Assembly (NCBI RefSeq): GCF_020906515.1
Contig: NC_085855.1
Coordinates: 2,232,001 to 2,296,000 of the forward strand
Reading direction: 5' to 3'
DNA from: Vanrija pseudolonga
Lineage: Eukaryota > Basidiomycota > Tremellomycetes > Trichosporonales > Trichosporonaceae
Length of the DNA: 64,000 nucleotides
The stretch's first letter is position 1; every line of letters starts with the position of its first letter. Shown here piece after piece: positions 1 through 10,208 of the stretch. The position numbers and the translations under genes are program-made. The notes below the pieces were generated by a model. It had not been told where the DNA came from and did no database searches. It saw only the letters and a list, made by a program, of their open reading frames with translations.

Positions 1-1
1 T

Positions 2-1591
2 GGTGATAATATCCAACTGTCACAGCTCTTGGACAGCCACCTCTCCATCTATTGCGATACCACCCAAGCACCATGCCGACCCTTTTCCCGAATACCACCC
101 CAGAAAACCCAGTATGTCCCCCTCCTCCAGGACTCTCGCTCACTCCAGCTCGGTCTGGACGACCCAACGCTCTTCATCCAGGCCAGTATCATCAACGGGG
201 AGCACATTACCCGCGCCGCCACCTTCGTCGTAGATGACCCGGCCACGGGGAACAGTATCGGCACCTGCCCGGACATGGGGGTTGACGATGTGCGCACCGC
301 CATCGACACGGCACACTCTGCGTTCCAGTCCTTCCGAGCCACGCCCCCACTGCAGCGCCAAGCATATCTCACCAAGCTCCACTCCCTCATCCTCAACAAC
401 GCCGACGACCTCGCCCGTCTCATCGTGTGGGAGAACGGCAAGGCATGGCCCGATGCAGTCACCGAGGTGGCATATGCCGCGTCCTACGTCCAATGGTTCG
501 CAGGCGAGGCGGTGCGCCAGAACGGCGAGGTGATTGCAGCCACCGCAAACCGCAGCTTTGTCATCAAGCAGCCCATTGGCGTCTGCGCCCTCCTCGTTCC
601 ATGGAATTTTCCCATTGGGATGATCGCGCGGAAAGTGGCCCCCGCGTTGGCAACTGGCTGCACGGCCGTTGTCAAGGTCCCGTCCGAGACGCCGTACACA
701 AACCTCGCGTTTGTTGAGCTGGTGCACCGAGCAGGGGTTCCCGGCGGAGTGGTGAACGTTGTCACTACGCACAAGCACCTCGTCGACGTGGGGAAGGAGC
801 TCACGACCAACACCAAGATCGCCAAGGTATCCTTCACTGGATCTACGCGCGTCGGCAAGATCCTCGCTGGCCAGGCTTCGACGACGCTGAAGAAACTTTC
901 TCTCGAGCTGGGAGGAAACGCCCCCCTCATCGTCTTTGAGGACGCCGACATCCCCACCGCGGTGATGGGCACGCTGGCGTCCAAGTTCCGCGGGTCAGGC
1001 CAGACTTGCGTGTGTGCAAACAGGATCTACGTGCATGAGAGTGTGTATGAGGCCTTTGCGACCGCCTTGGCGGAGAAAGTGAAGCTGTTCCGAGCGGGCC
1101 CTGGGTTCGCGGACGGCGTGACTCATGGCCCGTTGATTCACAAGGCGGCCGCCGACAAGGTGGTGCAACACATCGACGATGCCGTGGCGCGTGGGGCGCG
1201 GGTCATGGCGGGTGGACGGAAGATCAGCGCCACACTCCTCGAGCCGACGCTACTTGTCGATGTGGCGCCAGACTGTTTGCTCACCACCGAGGAGACATTT
1301 GGCCCGCTGGCGGCCTTGATTCGCTTCTCCACTGAGGACGAGGTCCTGCGGCTCGCCAACGCGAGCGAGGTCGGGCTGGCGGGATACTTCTTCTCCAACG
1401 ATGCTGACCGCATCTGGCGGGTGGCCGAAGTTCTCCAGGTCGGTATGGTGGGAGCCAACACTGGCGTGATATCCAGTGCGCTCGTGCCGTTTGGAGGGGT
1501 CAAGGAGAGTGGGTACGGCAAGGAGGGCGGGAGGGAGGGGACAGACGAGTACCTCGTCAAGAAGCTCGTCGTTATGGGTTCTAGGGTCTAG
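2..1591 (+). CDS. Aldehyde dehydrogenase, succinate-semialdehyde dehydrogenase type (5' partial)
   Basis: NAD(P)-dependent oxidation of an aldehyde to its acid; the closest match in character is succinate-semialdehyde dehydrogenase of the GABA shunt. The frame is open to the left edge and has no ATG before the conserved domain (which begins near base 150), so the true start or first exon lies outside the window. Family marks are clear: the PWNFP segment of the cofactor fold (about base 600), the general-base Glu in LELGGNAP (codon 905-907) and the catalytic Cys in GQTCVC (codon 1007-1009), then the closing ETFGPL and PFGGVKESG blocks. No intron is needed in the visible part. It is followed by a microsatellite and a second oxidoreductase on the same strand. 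The substrate is inferred from family likeness; another small aldehyde is possible. Confidence 0.88.
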   Translation, partial: GDNIQLSQLLDSHLSIYCDTTQAPCRPFSRIPPQKTQYVPLLQDSRSLQLGLDDPTLFIQASIINGEHITRAATFVVDDPATGNSIGTCPDMGVDDVRTAIDTAHSAFQSFRATPPLQRQAYLTKLHSLILNNADDLARLIVWENGKAWPDAVTEVAYAASYVQWFAGEAVRQNGEVIAATANRSFVIKQPIGVCALLVPWNFPIGMIARKVAPALATGCTAVVKVPSETPYTNLAFVELVHRAGVPGGVVNVVTTHKHLVDVGKELTTNTKIAKVSFTGSTRVGKILAGQASTTLKKLSLELGGNAPLIVFEDADIPTAVMGTLASKFRGSGQTCVCANRIYVHESVYEAFATALAEKVKLFRAGPGFADGVTHGPLIHKAAADKVVQHIDDAVARGARVMAGGRKISATLLEPTLLVDVAPDCLLTTEETFGPLAALIRFSTEDEVLRLANASEVGLAGYFFSNDADRIWRVAEVLQVGMVGANTGVISSALVPFGGVKESGYGKEGGREGTDEYLVKKLVVMGSRV

Positions 1592-1759
1592 GCAATGCAT
1601 AGGGTGGTAGTAGCTGGCTTTGCTGCATACATTGTTGTGGCTGTGAGACTCCTGCAGCGAAGATAATGCGGCTTGTCGCCAGCCAGCCTACAGCAAACAG
1701 GATCTACATATGTAGGCGTTCACTTTGCAACTTTGTTCAATGACTCGGCCGCGGGCACG

Positions 1760-1954
<195 letters not shown>

Positions 1955-2202
1955 GCATCCTTGTACACCTCACTATTCCTGTCAAAGCGAGAATACACTG
2001 CTGACTGACAGTCCGACATTGCTTACTGATCTCACTGTGTCGCACGGGGAACTGCTGACAGGCGTCCGGACATCAGACCGGACATAAGCCTTATCCGCGG
2101 TGCTGGGCCCTGAGTATGACTGACAAGACGACGGTGTTGAGCCGACATTGGAGTGTTCCATGTGACTCTTCAGTTCCCAGCCAGCATGCGTAGTATCAAC
2201 AA

Positions 2203-2209
2203 CTATAAG
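2203..2209 (+). promoter_or_regulatory. TATA-like box of the Rossmann-fold reductase gene
   Basis: A CTATAAG motif lies about 87 bases before the ATG at 2290, a usual distance for a fungal core promoter. It is supported by position and sequence only. Confidence 0.45.
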
Positions 2210-2289
2210 ACGAGCGGCCGGGGATAGAAACTGGACATGGCATCATCCACCGCCTCGATTCGACACCTCGCCAACACACACCCCTCACA

Positions 2290-3420
2290 ATGCCCCGCTC
2301 AGTATTGTTCCTCGGCGCGACGGGCTACATCGGCTCCACCGCGCTCGACCGCATCGCCAAGGCGGACCCCAGCGCAACATTCACAATCTACGGGCGCAAC
2401 GCCAAGGTCCTGGAGGGCTTTGAGGGTGTCGACCCGCGCTTCAAGGGTGCGCAGGGCACGCTGGAGGAGCACCACAAGTTGACCCTCCTCGCGGCAAGCC
2501 ACGACATCACAGTCAACTGTGCCGACGCCGACAGCATCGACGCGATCCGCGCCATCCTCGCCGGCCTGCGCCAGAGGCACGAGGCCACGGGCACCAAGCC
2601 AGTCTTCATCCATACCTCGGGCACCGGCGTGCTCAGCGATGATGCTCAAGGCCAATACGCCGGCGACAAGATCTACACCGACTACAAGGCGGACGAGAGC
2701 AAGCTCCCGCCCTGGCTGCCGATTTCATCGCTCCCGCATGCAGCGCTGCACCGGGACGTTGACCTCGAGATTGAGGCCGCCGACACCGCAGGCTATGCCT
2801 TCACGTACATCGTCCTCCCCAGCACCATCTACGGTATCGTCTCACACGTGTTCGCGGACCGCGGGCTGTCCAACCCCCAGTCGCAGCAGGTCCCGCACCT
2901 TACTCGCTGGTCGATCGAACGCCGCGCCGGAGCCGTCATCGGGCGCGGGGATAACCTCTGGCCGAATGTGCACATCGACGACACGGGCGACCTTTTCGCA
3001 CTCGTGTACACGCTTGCGCTTACTGGCCGGGAGCACGGTGCCGACGGCTACTTCTTCGCCGAGAGCGGCGAGCACACCCTGAGGCAGGTGGGCGACGCGA
3101 TCGGCGCCGCGCTGTACGCCAAGGGACTCGCCGACACGCCCGAGGCCCGCACGCTCACCGATGCCGAGCTGGACAAATTCGCCGGCGGATCAAAGTACCT
3201 CGGCGGTAACTCGCGCGCCCGCGGAGTGCACAGCCGTGCAATCGGTTGGAAGCCGACCCACGGGCTGGACGACTTCCTCAAGGAGATTGCCGTTGACGTC
3301 GACTGGACCCTCTCGCACGACCGTGGCAAGGGCACCGACGGTAACTGGGTGTTTGGGCCTGGGCCGGTGCGTGTCGGCGACGGCTGGCGCATGCCCGAGG
3401 GTGACATTCGTATGAAGTAG
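2290..3420 (+). CDS. NAD(P)-binding Rossmann-fold protein (atypical SDR / epimerase-like)
   Basis: A 376-residue single-exon protein. The N-terminus carries the dinucleotide-binding glycine pattern GATGYIG at residues 9-15, directly after the first beta strand, as in NmrA-like and extended or atypical short-chain dehydrogenases. The middle part (HTSGTGVLSDDAQG) and a later DTGDLFALVY stretch fit the epimerase/dehydratase superfamily of fungi. No signal peptide or membrane segment is visible, so it is probably cytosolic. The substrate cannot be read from the sequence. It runs convergent to the ICL-like gene, with only 60 bases between the stop codons. It could be a reductase or a redox-sensing regulator of the NmrA kind. 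Confidence 0.85.
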   Translation: MPRSVLFLGATGYIGSTALDRIAKADPSATFTIYGRNAKVLEGFEGVDPRFKGAQGTLEEHHKLTLLAASHDITVNCADADSIDAIRAILAGLRQRHEATGTKPVFIHTSGTGVLSDDAQGQYAGDKIYTDYKADESKLPPWLPISSLPHAALHRDVDLEIEAADTAGYAFTYIVLPSTIYGIVSHVFADRGLSNPQSQQVPHLTRWSIERRAGAVIGRGDNLWPNVHIDDTGDLFALVYTLALTGREHGADGYFFAESGEHTLRQVGDAIGAALYAKGLADTPEARTLTDAELDKFAGGSKYLGGNSRARGVHSRAIGWKPTHGLDDFLKEIAVDVDWTLSHDRGKGTDGNWVFGPGPVRVGDGWRMPEGDIRMK

Positions 3421-3480
3421 CGCGATGATGCCACACAACACTGCCTGCATCCGATACATATACATAGGTCGCCGTGCCGC

Positions 3481-4326
3481 CTAGCCCCGCATGAGCTTGT
3501 TCAGCTCGTTGCCATTAGCCGCGTCGGCCAGCGCGGCAAAGTTGCCCTCCTTGAGCAGGGCCGTTGCGCGCATAGTCGCGCCCCAGGCAACACGCGCAAG
3601 AGCACCGCCAATACTGACGCGGCGCACGCCGAGGCGCGCGATCTCGCTCAGTGCCGACGAGTTGGCGCCAGCGAGGAAGTTGACGGGCTTGGGCGCGACG
3701 GCGGCAACGACGGCGGTGATGTGCTCTGGCTTTGTGATGCCGGGAGCGTACAGGCAGTCCGCCCCGGCCGCAGCGTACGCCTTGAGGCGCGCGATCGTGT
3801 CGTCGATGTCCGCGCGGTTGACGATGAAGTTCTCCGCCCGGCCGACGAGGATCACGTCGTGTCCTGACGCATCGATGGCCTTGCGTGCCGCGGCGATGCG
3901 CTCGACGGATTCCTTGATGGAGCGGAGCGGCTCGGCGTGCGCCGCCCGGTCCGTGGGGGACGAGTATGCGTCCTCGATCGAGATGCCCGCGACGCCCGTC
4001 TCGATGGCGGCCGCAACGCTCGCCTCGACCTCGGCGGCGGTGTCGCCGAAGCCGTCGACAAAGTCCGCGTTGACGGGCAGCGTCGTGGCGTTGACCAGCT
4101 CGCGCAGGTGGCGCAGCGTGTCGTCAAGGCTGAGCGCGCTGTCCTCCGTCGCCTGCGTCCATGCGAACCCCGAGGACGTCGAGGCGATGGCGTCAAAGCC
4201 CGCCGACTCGAGGTATCTAGCGCTGCCCGCGTCCCATGCGTTAGGAAGCAGGAAGCACCCCGTCTCGTGCAGCTGGCGGAAGCGCGCGCGGCGCTCGGCG
4301 ATGGCGGCGGGGGTTGGGGCTGGCAT
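3481..4326 (-). CDS. Isocitrate lyase / PEP mutase superfamily protein
   Basis: A 281-residue single-exon protein with the TIM-barrel pattern of the ICL/PEP-mutase family: the early LLPNAWDAGSAR segment, then ASTSSGFAW, VNADFVDGFGD (metal-binding acidic region), GISIEDAY and LVGRAEN. It lacks the KKCGH-type catalytic loop of true isocitrate lyases and is much shorter than they are, so it belongs with the short oxaloacetate-hydrolase, 2-methylisocitrate-lyase or phosphonomutase-like members. The likely chemistry is making or breaking a C-C or P-C bond next to a carboxylate, with a divalent metal; the exact substrate is unknown. The ATG was chosen because it gives the complete family N-terminus. 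A TATA-like box lies about 57 bases upstream. Confidence 0.86.
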   Translation of the reverse strand: MPAPTPAAIAERRARFRQLHETGCFLLPNAWDAGSARYLESAGFDAIASTSSGFAWTQATEDSALSLDDTLRHLRELVNATTLPVNADFVDGFGDTAAEVEASVAAAIETGVAGISIEDAYSSPTDRAAHAEPLRSIKESVERIAAARKAIDASGHDVILVGRAENFIVNRADIDDTIARLKAYAAAGADCLYAPGITKPEHITAVVAAVAPKPVNFLAGANSSALSEIARLGVRRVSIGGALARVAWGATMRATALLKEGNFAALADAANGNELNKLMRG

Positions 4327-4382
4327 TGTTGTGTGTCGATGGGTTGTGGGGATGCGATGGAGATGTCGGCTTGGCAGCGGCT

Positions 4383-4388
4383 CTTATA
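4383..4388 (-). promoter_or_regulatory. TATA-like box of the ICL-like gene
   Basis: Read on the minus strand this is TATAAG, about 57-62 bases before the ATG at 4326. Confidence 0.45.
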
Positions 4389-5264
4389 CGTGCCGACAGG
4401 ATCCGAGTCACCCACTTTGATAGCAACGCTTGCTCCGACGTCATCGTAGCCGAGCGCAAGCCGAGAGATCGCATGCCGCGGTGAGCGGCACTATCAAGCC
4501 ACTCCTACCCAACTACCTTTCCTCTTCATCCCAATACCCCATAACATGCGGACGCGACATGCGTACCGACGCCTCCGCCATGCTCCGAGGTGCGGAGCTC
4601 TCGTCAGCTGACCACATCCCTCGGCGTCTGTCCTGATCGGCGACATCCGGTGTCGGCGTATAACCACCGAGCAGCGGCGCACATCCGCCGATCAGGTCGT
4701 TGCTGACCAAGCCATCGCGAGTGTGTCCTGCCGCCAACTCGCAACTCACCGATCAGAACCGCGTGGAACGAACACGCTTCAAGGCGGGCCTGAGATCGCG
4801 TCGACCGGGCTGGCTCGGCCACCTTCTTCATTCTTGGGGGAGCCAGAGATGTGGTCTGGCAGATGCGATCTCGCTTGCGGCTCCTCCCGGCCTCGTGCAG
4901 CCTCAGATCGGACTGCGTTCATGCTTGGGCCAGTAGAGCATCTACGAGGCCGCAAAGTCTAGCACTCGAGAACAAAAGTCAGGTTCGCCCAGGACGTCTT
5001 GCCACGCGCCGATGTCTCACAAACATGTCTCAGAAGTCGACAATGTTTGGGTCAACGTCCCTGCTGCTCCTTCCATCTTTCCGTCTTCCATCTTTCCATC
5101 CTCTCATCCTTCCATTCATCCATCATCCACTCAACACCAACCCATTCCTCTTAACATACATAGCTGACTCTATCGGCACGACAAGGAATATCAGGTGGGT
5201 GGCAATCTCGTCTCCCGAATGCTTTGTGTGTCCGACGGGGTAGCAGAGCTCGCACCTGAAGCAG

Positions 5265-5322
5265 CGGCCTTCTTCTGCGGTCTCCCTCTGATCGTGTGGG
5301 ATTCTATTCGAATCCCTTAACG
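5265..5322. repeat. Imperfect direct repeat, copy 1
   Basis: Shares an ordered series of words with copy 2 at 5426: CGGCCTT, TTCTG, GGT, CCCTCT, ATCGT, then CTTAACG at the end. Copy 1 is a few bases longer than copy 2. The copies lie about 160 bases apart in the same direction. Function unknown. Confidence 0.5.
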
Positions 5323-5425
5323 TCTGCTCTCAGAGCGGGCTCTGCACGCGCACACCGTTGGGCAGGCTGGGGTAGGCGACAGGAGGACGGCGTGCATCAG
5401 CCATCCGGAGCACAGGGCACGCGCT

Positions 5426-5477
5426 CGGCCTTGTTCTGTGGTATCCCTCTCATCGTATGTGACTTCGGTCCTTAACG
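5426..5477. repeat. Imperfect direct repeat, copy 2
   Basis: Second member of the pair described at 5265-5322. It has the same order of conserved words, with scattered substitutions and a small length difference near the 3' end. Confidence 0.5.
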
Positions 5478-5788
5478 AGCGGTGCCCTGCGCAGCGACGA
5501 TGGATGGCGTGCCAGGTCGTATTGACCGTTCCCGGCCGACTCGTCCAGAGGCGCCTCGGCACAGAGCAGTGCTTGTCATTGCTCGCGGCTCGCGCCAGTG
5601 TCGGGGCTTGCGGTGATGGGGATAAAAAGCACAAGTGGTGCACCGGGCCTTGTTGTCGTCTATGCTCAGCTCGAAGCTTCGGGAGACAGATACCACGGGG
5701 ATCATTCTGACCCAACCCCCCACAGGACTTTGACGACGGTTTCATTACGCGATGTTGCCTCTGGGCGAGATGCGCGACATTGCCGCAG

Positions 5789-7917
5789 CTACCTAGCTCC
5801 CTCTCCATCTGCTGGAAACCACACCCGTCTCAGGCTGAATATCCACTCTCCGCGCTGGATAGCCTCGTATCTGCGTACCTCATTGGGCGAGTTTATGCGC
5901 GCCACATCGAACGGACCATGCTCCGTCACAAAAGGGAGGAAATACAGCCCGGAGGGTGTGAGGACGAAGCGCTCGAGACGCACACCGAGGGCGAGGAGCA
6001 CTTCTTCCGGGACCTCGTTGACCAGGGCTCGGCAGCGCAGTGTGCCGAGGGGAGACGCGCGTGCCAGCGCCGTACCACTACGTGGTTTCCACGGCACCAA
6101 CCAGTCCGGGAGACGGGGCAGGCGCTCCATGTCGAATAGGAGCGTGCGGTCGATCTGGGATCGGTCAGCAGGCCCAAGTCGCGGCGTACCCACACTCTGG
6201 CATACGAGCCGCGTGCCGCACACTGCCCAGTGATACCCGCGGCTCGAGCCCTTGTCGATCGGGCGCGGGGTGGCGAGGATGACCGTGCGCTCGGCGATGA
6301 AGGCTGCACGCCGGGCGGGCGGGAGTGTCTCGGCGAACGCGAAGACGTCGGCGTAGTCCTGGATGATGAAGGCCGAGCCCGTGCTACGGAACAGGCAGAG
6401 GGCGGTGCCGCACACCTGCAGGCTGGCGGTTAGTTGGTCGGTCTTGCCGCGCCACTCACCCGCTGAAGCCTGGACGGCCGCGCTCCCGGTCGTTCAGCAG
6501 CACAGTATAGAGGTTGTAGCGCTTCTTGTTATCCGCGCGCACGGGGTCTACTCGCAGGTCGAGAATCCCGCCGTTTCGCTCCATCTCCTCCACGAGCGCG
6601 GGTTCAACGAGGTCATCAAACTGCTGCCCCGTGACTGAGACCCAGAAGATGGGCGACACGCCCGCCTGCAGCGCCGCCTCCAGGTCGACGTTGAGGGCGG
6701 TCATGAACCCGCTGGGGGTGGATGCGCCCCGGGCACGAGAATACACGTGTACTGCTGCATCCGTGTTGCGGCCCAAGTCGTCGGGCACCCAAACCTGGAA
6801 GACATAGTTGTTGTCGAGGACGAGGCGCTGAGAACGTCAGGCCCGGCGGCTAGCTGGCAAACGACTCACGCATCCACTTGTGGCGAACTTGTGCGGCTCC
6901 CCAGCCATGGTTTCAACGGCTCCCTCTCGCGTGGGGTCACAAGTCGACGCAAGCAGCGTCACCTGCAGGCCGAGGACGAAGTGGTCGCCGTGGCGAGAAA
7001 GGAACGTGTAGTGCGCTGCGGCGATCTCGAGCTCGCCCACGCCGCTGTCGGGGACGGAGACGTGTATGCTGTACGGCGACGCGACGCGCATGCCATACGG
7101 CCCCTGCTCGGGGGCGGCGGGGAAGATGGCGAGGCGGCGAAAGCCGGCATATATCCCCTCCGGGGCATATGTCGCCTGTGGTGGCGGGTTTGTCTGCATG
7201 CCCGCAAGCGCGGGCCACTCGGTCGCGTCGTACACGCGCTCGCGGGCGCCAAAGTCCTCCCACACGCCGGCGGACACCCAGAGCTCGACGTACCACGGGT
7301 AGAGGACGTAGTTGTCCGGCGCCTCGCAGCTTGCCACGCGGGCCTGGTACACCCCGATGCTGGGCGAGAAAGTAACCGTCGTCCTGGGGGTGTCGGCGCG
7401 CTCGGCGACGCGCACGCCCGCGCCACTTGGCCCCGGCTCGACAAGCACGTACGGCATCTCCATTTGCGCCTGGTTAACGCGTCGCGAGCCGCTTACGTCG
7501 AGAACGTACACGCCGCCGTTGGGCCCGGGGGTCAGAGCCGAGTGGTATGTCAGGCTGTTGTCCTCGAGCAGTGATGTGACTGGCTTGCCGGCCGCCCACG
7601 CGCGTGAGGACGCGAGGTACTCGTCGCCTGCGGTCGGGTCAGCGGCGCCATGAACCGACTCGCTCACACAGCTGCTTCCAGTCGATGCCAGCGTTTCCTT
7701 GCTCGCGAAGTACCTTGTCACCGATGTAGTGTTTGCGCCGCGTCCCGGCATCGACCCCTTCGTAGCTGAGGTACGGCAGCTTGTAGATGTGCTTTTGCTC
7801 CGCCGCCTTGCGCCACCTCGTCGAAACGCCCCGCGAGCGCACGAGCTCGGCGAGGGAGAGGTGAGACAGGATGTCGCCGAAGATGTAGGCGTCGAGAACG
7901 GCTGCGGGGTCTGGCAT
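5789..7917 (-). CDS. F-box domain protein, copy A (4 exons)
   Basis: A likely substrate-receptor subunit of an SCF ubiquitin ligase. Residues about 5-55 form an F-box (IFGDILSHLSLAELVRSRGV then STRWRKAA); the rest is a large unrecognised C-terminal region. Exons read down the minus strand are 7917-7668, 7627-6870, 6827-6460 and 6422-5789, with introns of 40, 42 and 37 nt. The boundaries keep frame and are confirmed by a paralog at 54818-56741 with the same intron positions, giving about 669 residues. A further 51-nt in-frame intron (6155-6205, ending GCTGACCGATCCCAG) would shorten exon 4 by 17 residues and improve the match to the paralog. Only 182 bases separate its ATG from the stop of the upstream Zn2Cys6 gene, so its promoter is compact. 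The target is unknown. Confidence 0.85.
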
Positions 7918-8099
7918 CGCGGATGTGGTGATTGTGAGATGTGCGAGGACGCTACGAACGTAAGTGCATCATCCATCGGTGGGCGGCTTGGCGGGCAACA
8001 ATGACCGTCACCGCGACGTCGTGCCTCTGTGTCAACAGGCCATGCCGAGCTCGGCGAGCCGACCAAGCTGCAAACAACTGTATTGTACATGCATGCTCC

Positions 8100-9902
8100 T
8101 TACAACACACACCGAGTCCAGCATCTGGGGTCCCACGCCACGACTGCGTCTGATATTCTCTGCAAGTTGGCCAGCGCCTGCTCGAGATCTGGCGGGTCGA
8201 CGCGGGTCGTCTCGAGGTAAGCCGAGCCACACGAGTTGATGTAGCTGAGTCGGTGCGCCTGGGCGTCAGCTTTCGAACCACCTTGCAAGCTCACCAGTCC
8301 CGTGCCCTGTATGTGCAGTGCGCGCACCGTGGCCGTAGCGACCACCTGCGCGGCATTGTCGAGTATCTCGAGCGGCCAGCGGAGGTACTTGCCCCCATCG
8401 AGCTTGGTCACGTCGATGCCGTGCCGGGCTGCCATGTGACAGATGTGCGCCGCGACCCACTGGTGCGCGACGAGGATCTCGATCCAGCGCGCCTCGTCGA
8501 ACAGGCTCAGCGCGGGGCGGATCTCGGCAAACGTCTTGGGGCAGATGGCCGCCGTCGCGCCTTCGAGCTTGTGCGCGTACCGCACAATGTCGGACGGCGA
8601 GAGATGGCAGTCGCTCGCGACGCACTCGTCACGCGCGCACCGGCAAAAGTCGGGCGTCACGATGTGGTAGATGTTGGTCAGAACCGCGAGGTGCCAGAGC
8701 TCGTCGGTGCGCGGGTCACCGATCGAGACCGTCTCGGGTGACTCGACGAGGTCGGCGATGCTGGGGAGTAATGGCGCCTGGCCCCAGTACACCACCTCGC
8801 TGTGTCCAAGCCGCAGCTCGCACACGCTGGGAGTTAGTTCCACCCTAGAACGCAGCCCACTTACACATTGCGCACGAGAATGAAGCAGTAGATGGCGATT
8901 GTCCGCGTGCGCTCCTCACCCCCCATGTTGACGTACGTGCTCTTGCGGTGGAGGCCCATCGATCGCGCGAGCTGCGCCGCTTCGGCGATACGGAAGTGGC
9001 CCGCCTCCTCGCCGTACAGGATGGAGAAGAACAGCGCGAGGCAGTACGTCGTGATGACCTGCTCCAGCTTCGAGTTCTTCCCCAGCGGCCGAACGTAGTG
9101 CCGCGCAATGACCTCGGCGACGACCTTGTCCCTGCGCGCGCGGAACCCCTCGCTCTTGTCGCTGCAGATGACGTCGGAGATGAACGCCATCGTGAGCGCG
9201 CAGAGCGCGAGCAGCATGATCCCGAAGACGCCGGTGGGGTCGTTGAACGGCTCACCGGAGCGTATGCGCGCCAGGAACCACGCCTTGTCCATGAACGGGT
9301 AGCAGGGGTGGATGTGCGCAAAGTACGTCGCGACGAGGGTGTACACGTCTTCCTGGGTCAGTACGGCGGAGAAGGACCACACGGTGGCGGGTGGTAGGGT
9401 GAGCGGGGAGACCATGTCCAGTTGTAGTGACGAGGACGAGGCGGAGGAGGCGGCGAACGAGGACGACGCCGAGCTGGTGGAAGGCGTGTCCGTCAGAGGA
9501 ACAGGAAGGCTGAAGGCTTGGAGGGCTGCGAGGATGCCCAGTGAGCTGTGGGTATGGGGGACGAGCTGCACTGTCAGCCACTGTCATCAACCACCTAGCT
9601 CACTGCCGTGTCGGTCGCCTCAACACCCACGCCCCCTTCCTCCTCCTCTTGCTGCCGCTTCAGCCGCTCAACAACCTTGCCCTTCGGCCCGCGCTTCTTC
9701 AGCTTGTTGGCATAGGTACACCGCAGCTCGGAGCGCGTACACAGAGAGCATGGCAAGCCGCGATCACACTAGCGGCGAGGTCAGCTACGACTTCATGGAG
9801 ACCAACCTTCTTTCGCCGCGCCTGGCACTGGTCGCAGGACTGTTTTGGCGGGCGGGCCGTTCGGCTCACCGACGCCTGGCGCGAGCGGGGTCGGGGATCC
9901 AT
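8100..9902 (-). CDS. Zn2Cys6 fungal transcription factor
   Basis: A sequence-specific nuclear regulator. The DNA-binding head at residues 23-49 has perfect C-x2-C-x6-C-x5-C-x2-C-x6-C spacing. It is seen only after removing an intron that falls exactly between the sixth spacer residue and the third Cys. A basic linker (KLKKRGPKGK) and a short coiled stretch follow. The middle matches the fungal-specific transcription factor domain (HIHPCYPFMDKAWFLARI; AAQLARSMGLHR). Exons are 9902-9807, 9768-9604, 9565-8865, 8826-8295 and 8258-8100, with introns of 36-38 nt, giving about 550 residues. The last intron (36 nt) is a multiple of three without a stop, so retention would add 12 residues. It is divergent from the inositol-phosphatase gene across 306 bases. 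Its targets are unknown; the neighbouring genes are candidates by position only. Confidence 0.88.
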
Positions 9903-10208
9903 CGCGTGCGTGCGTGGGTACGTGCGGGGCCGGCCGGGCGTGCGGGGTCGCGCTGTTATCGCGAGGTGTGCATTGACAAGATGGCCTAGGAGGGAGGGGG
10001 CTGGGAAGCGAAGTAAAGTGCAGTGGAGACATCGAGGATGTATCGCGGGGTCGACGCGGTTAAGCGCGGACAAATGGCGGGGAAATGGCGCTTGCAGGGT
10101 TAACGAGGTGGCGACGAACGTGCAGCCACGCGCGGGGAGTAGTCGCCACACACCCCTACAGGCATAAAGCGCACGCGACATGCATCGTGTGAGCAGCATA
10201 GACGCAAC

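Larger units (their letters stand above)
4327..5788. other. Intergenic: ICL-like promoter and F-box gene 3' flank
   Basis: About 1.46 kb with no gene that I can support. Open frames here have no splice signals or family likeness. The only structure noticed is a pair of imperfect direct repeats (5265-5322 and 5426-5477). A TTCGAAT T-loop-like string near 5306 has no matching stem, so no tRNA is called. Confidence 0.6.

Noticed and set aside
5296-5322. tRNA-like TTCGAAT T-loop
   Set aside because: The flanking bases do not form the T stem, and no anticodon arm or acceptor stem is present.
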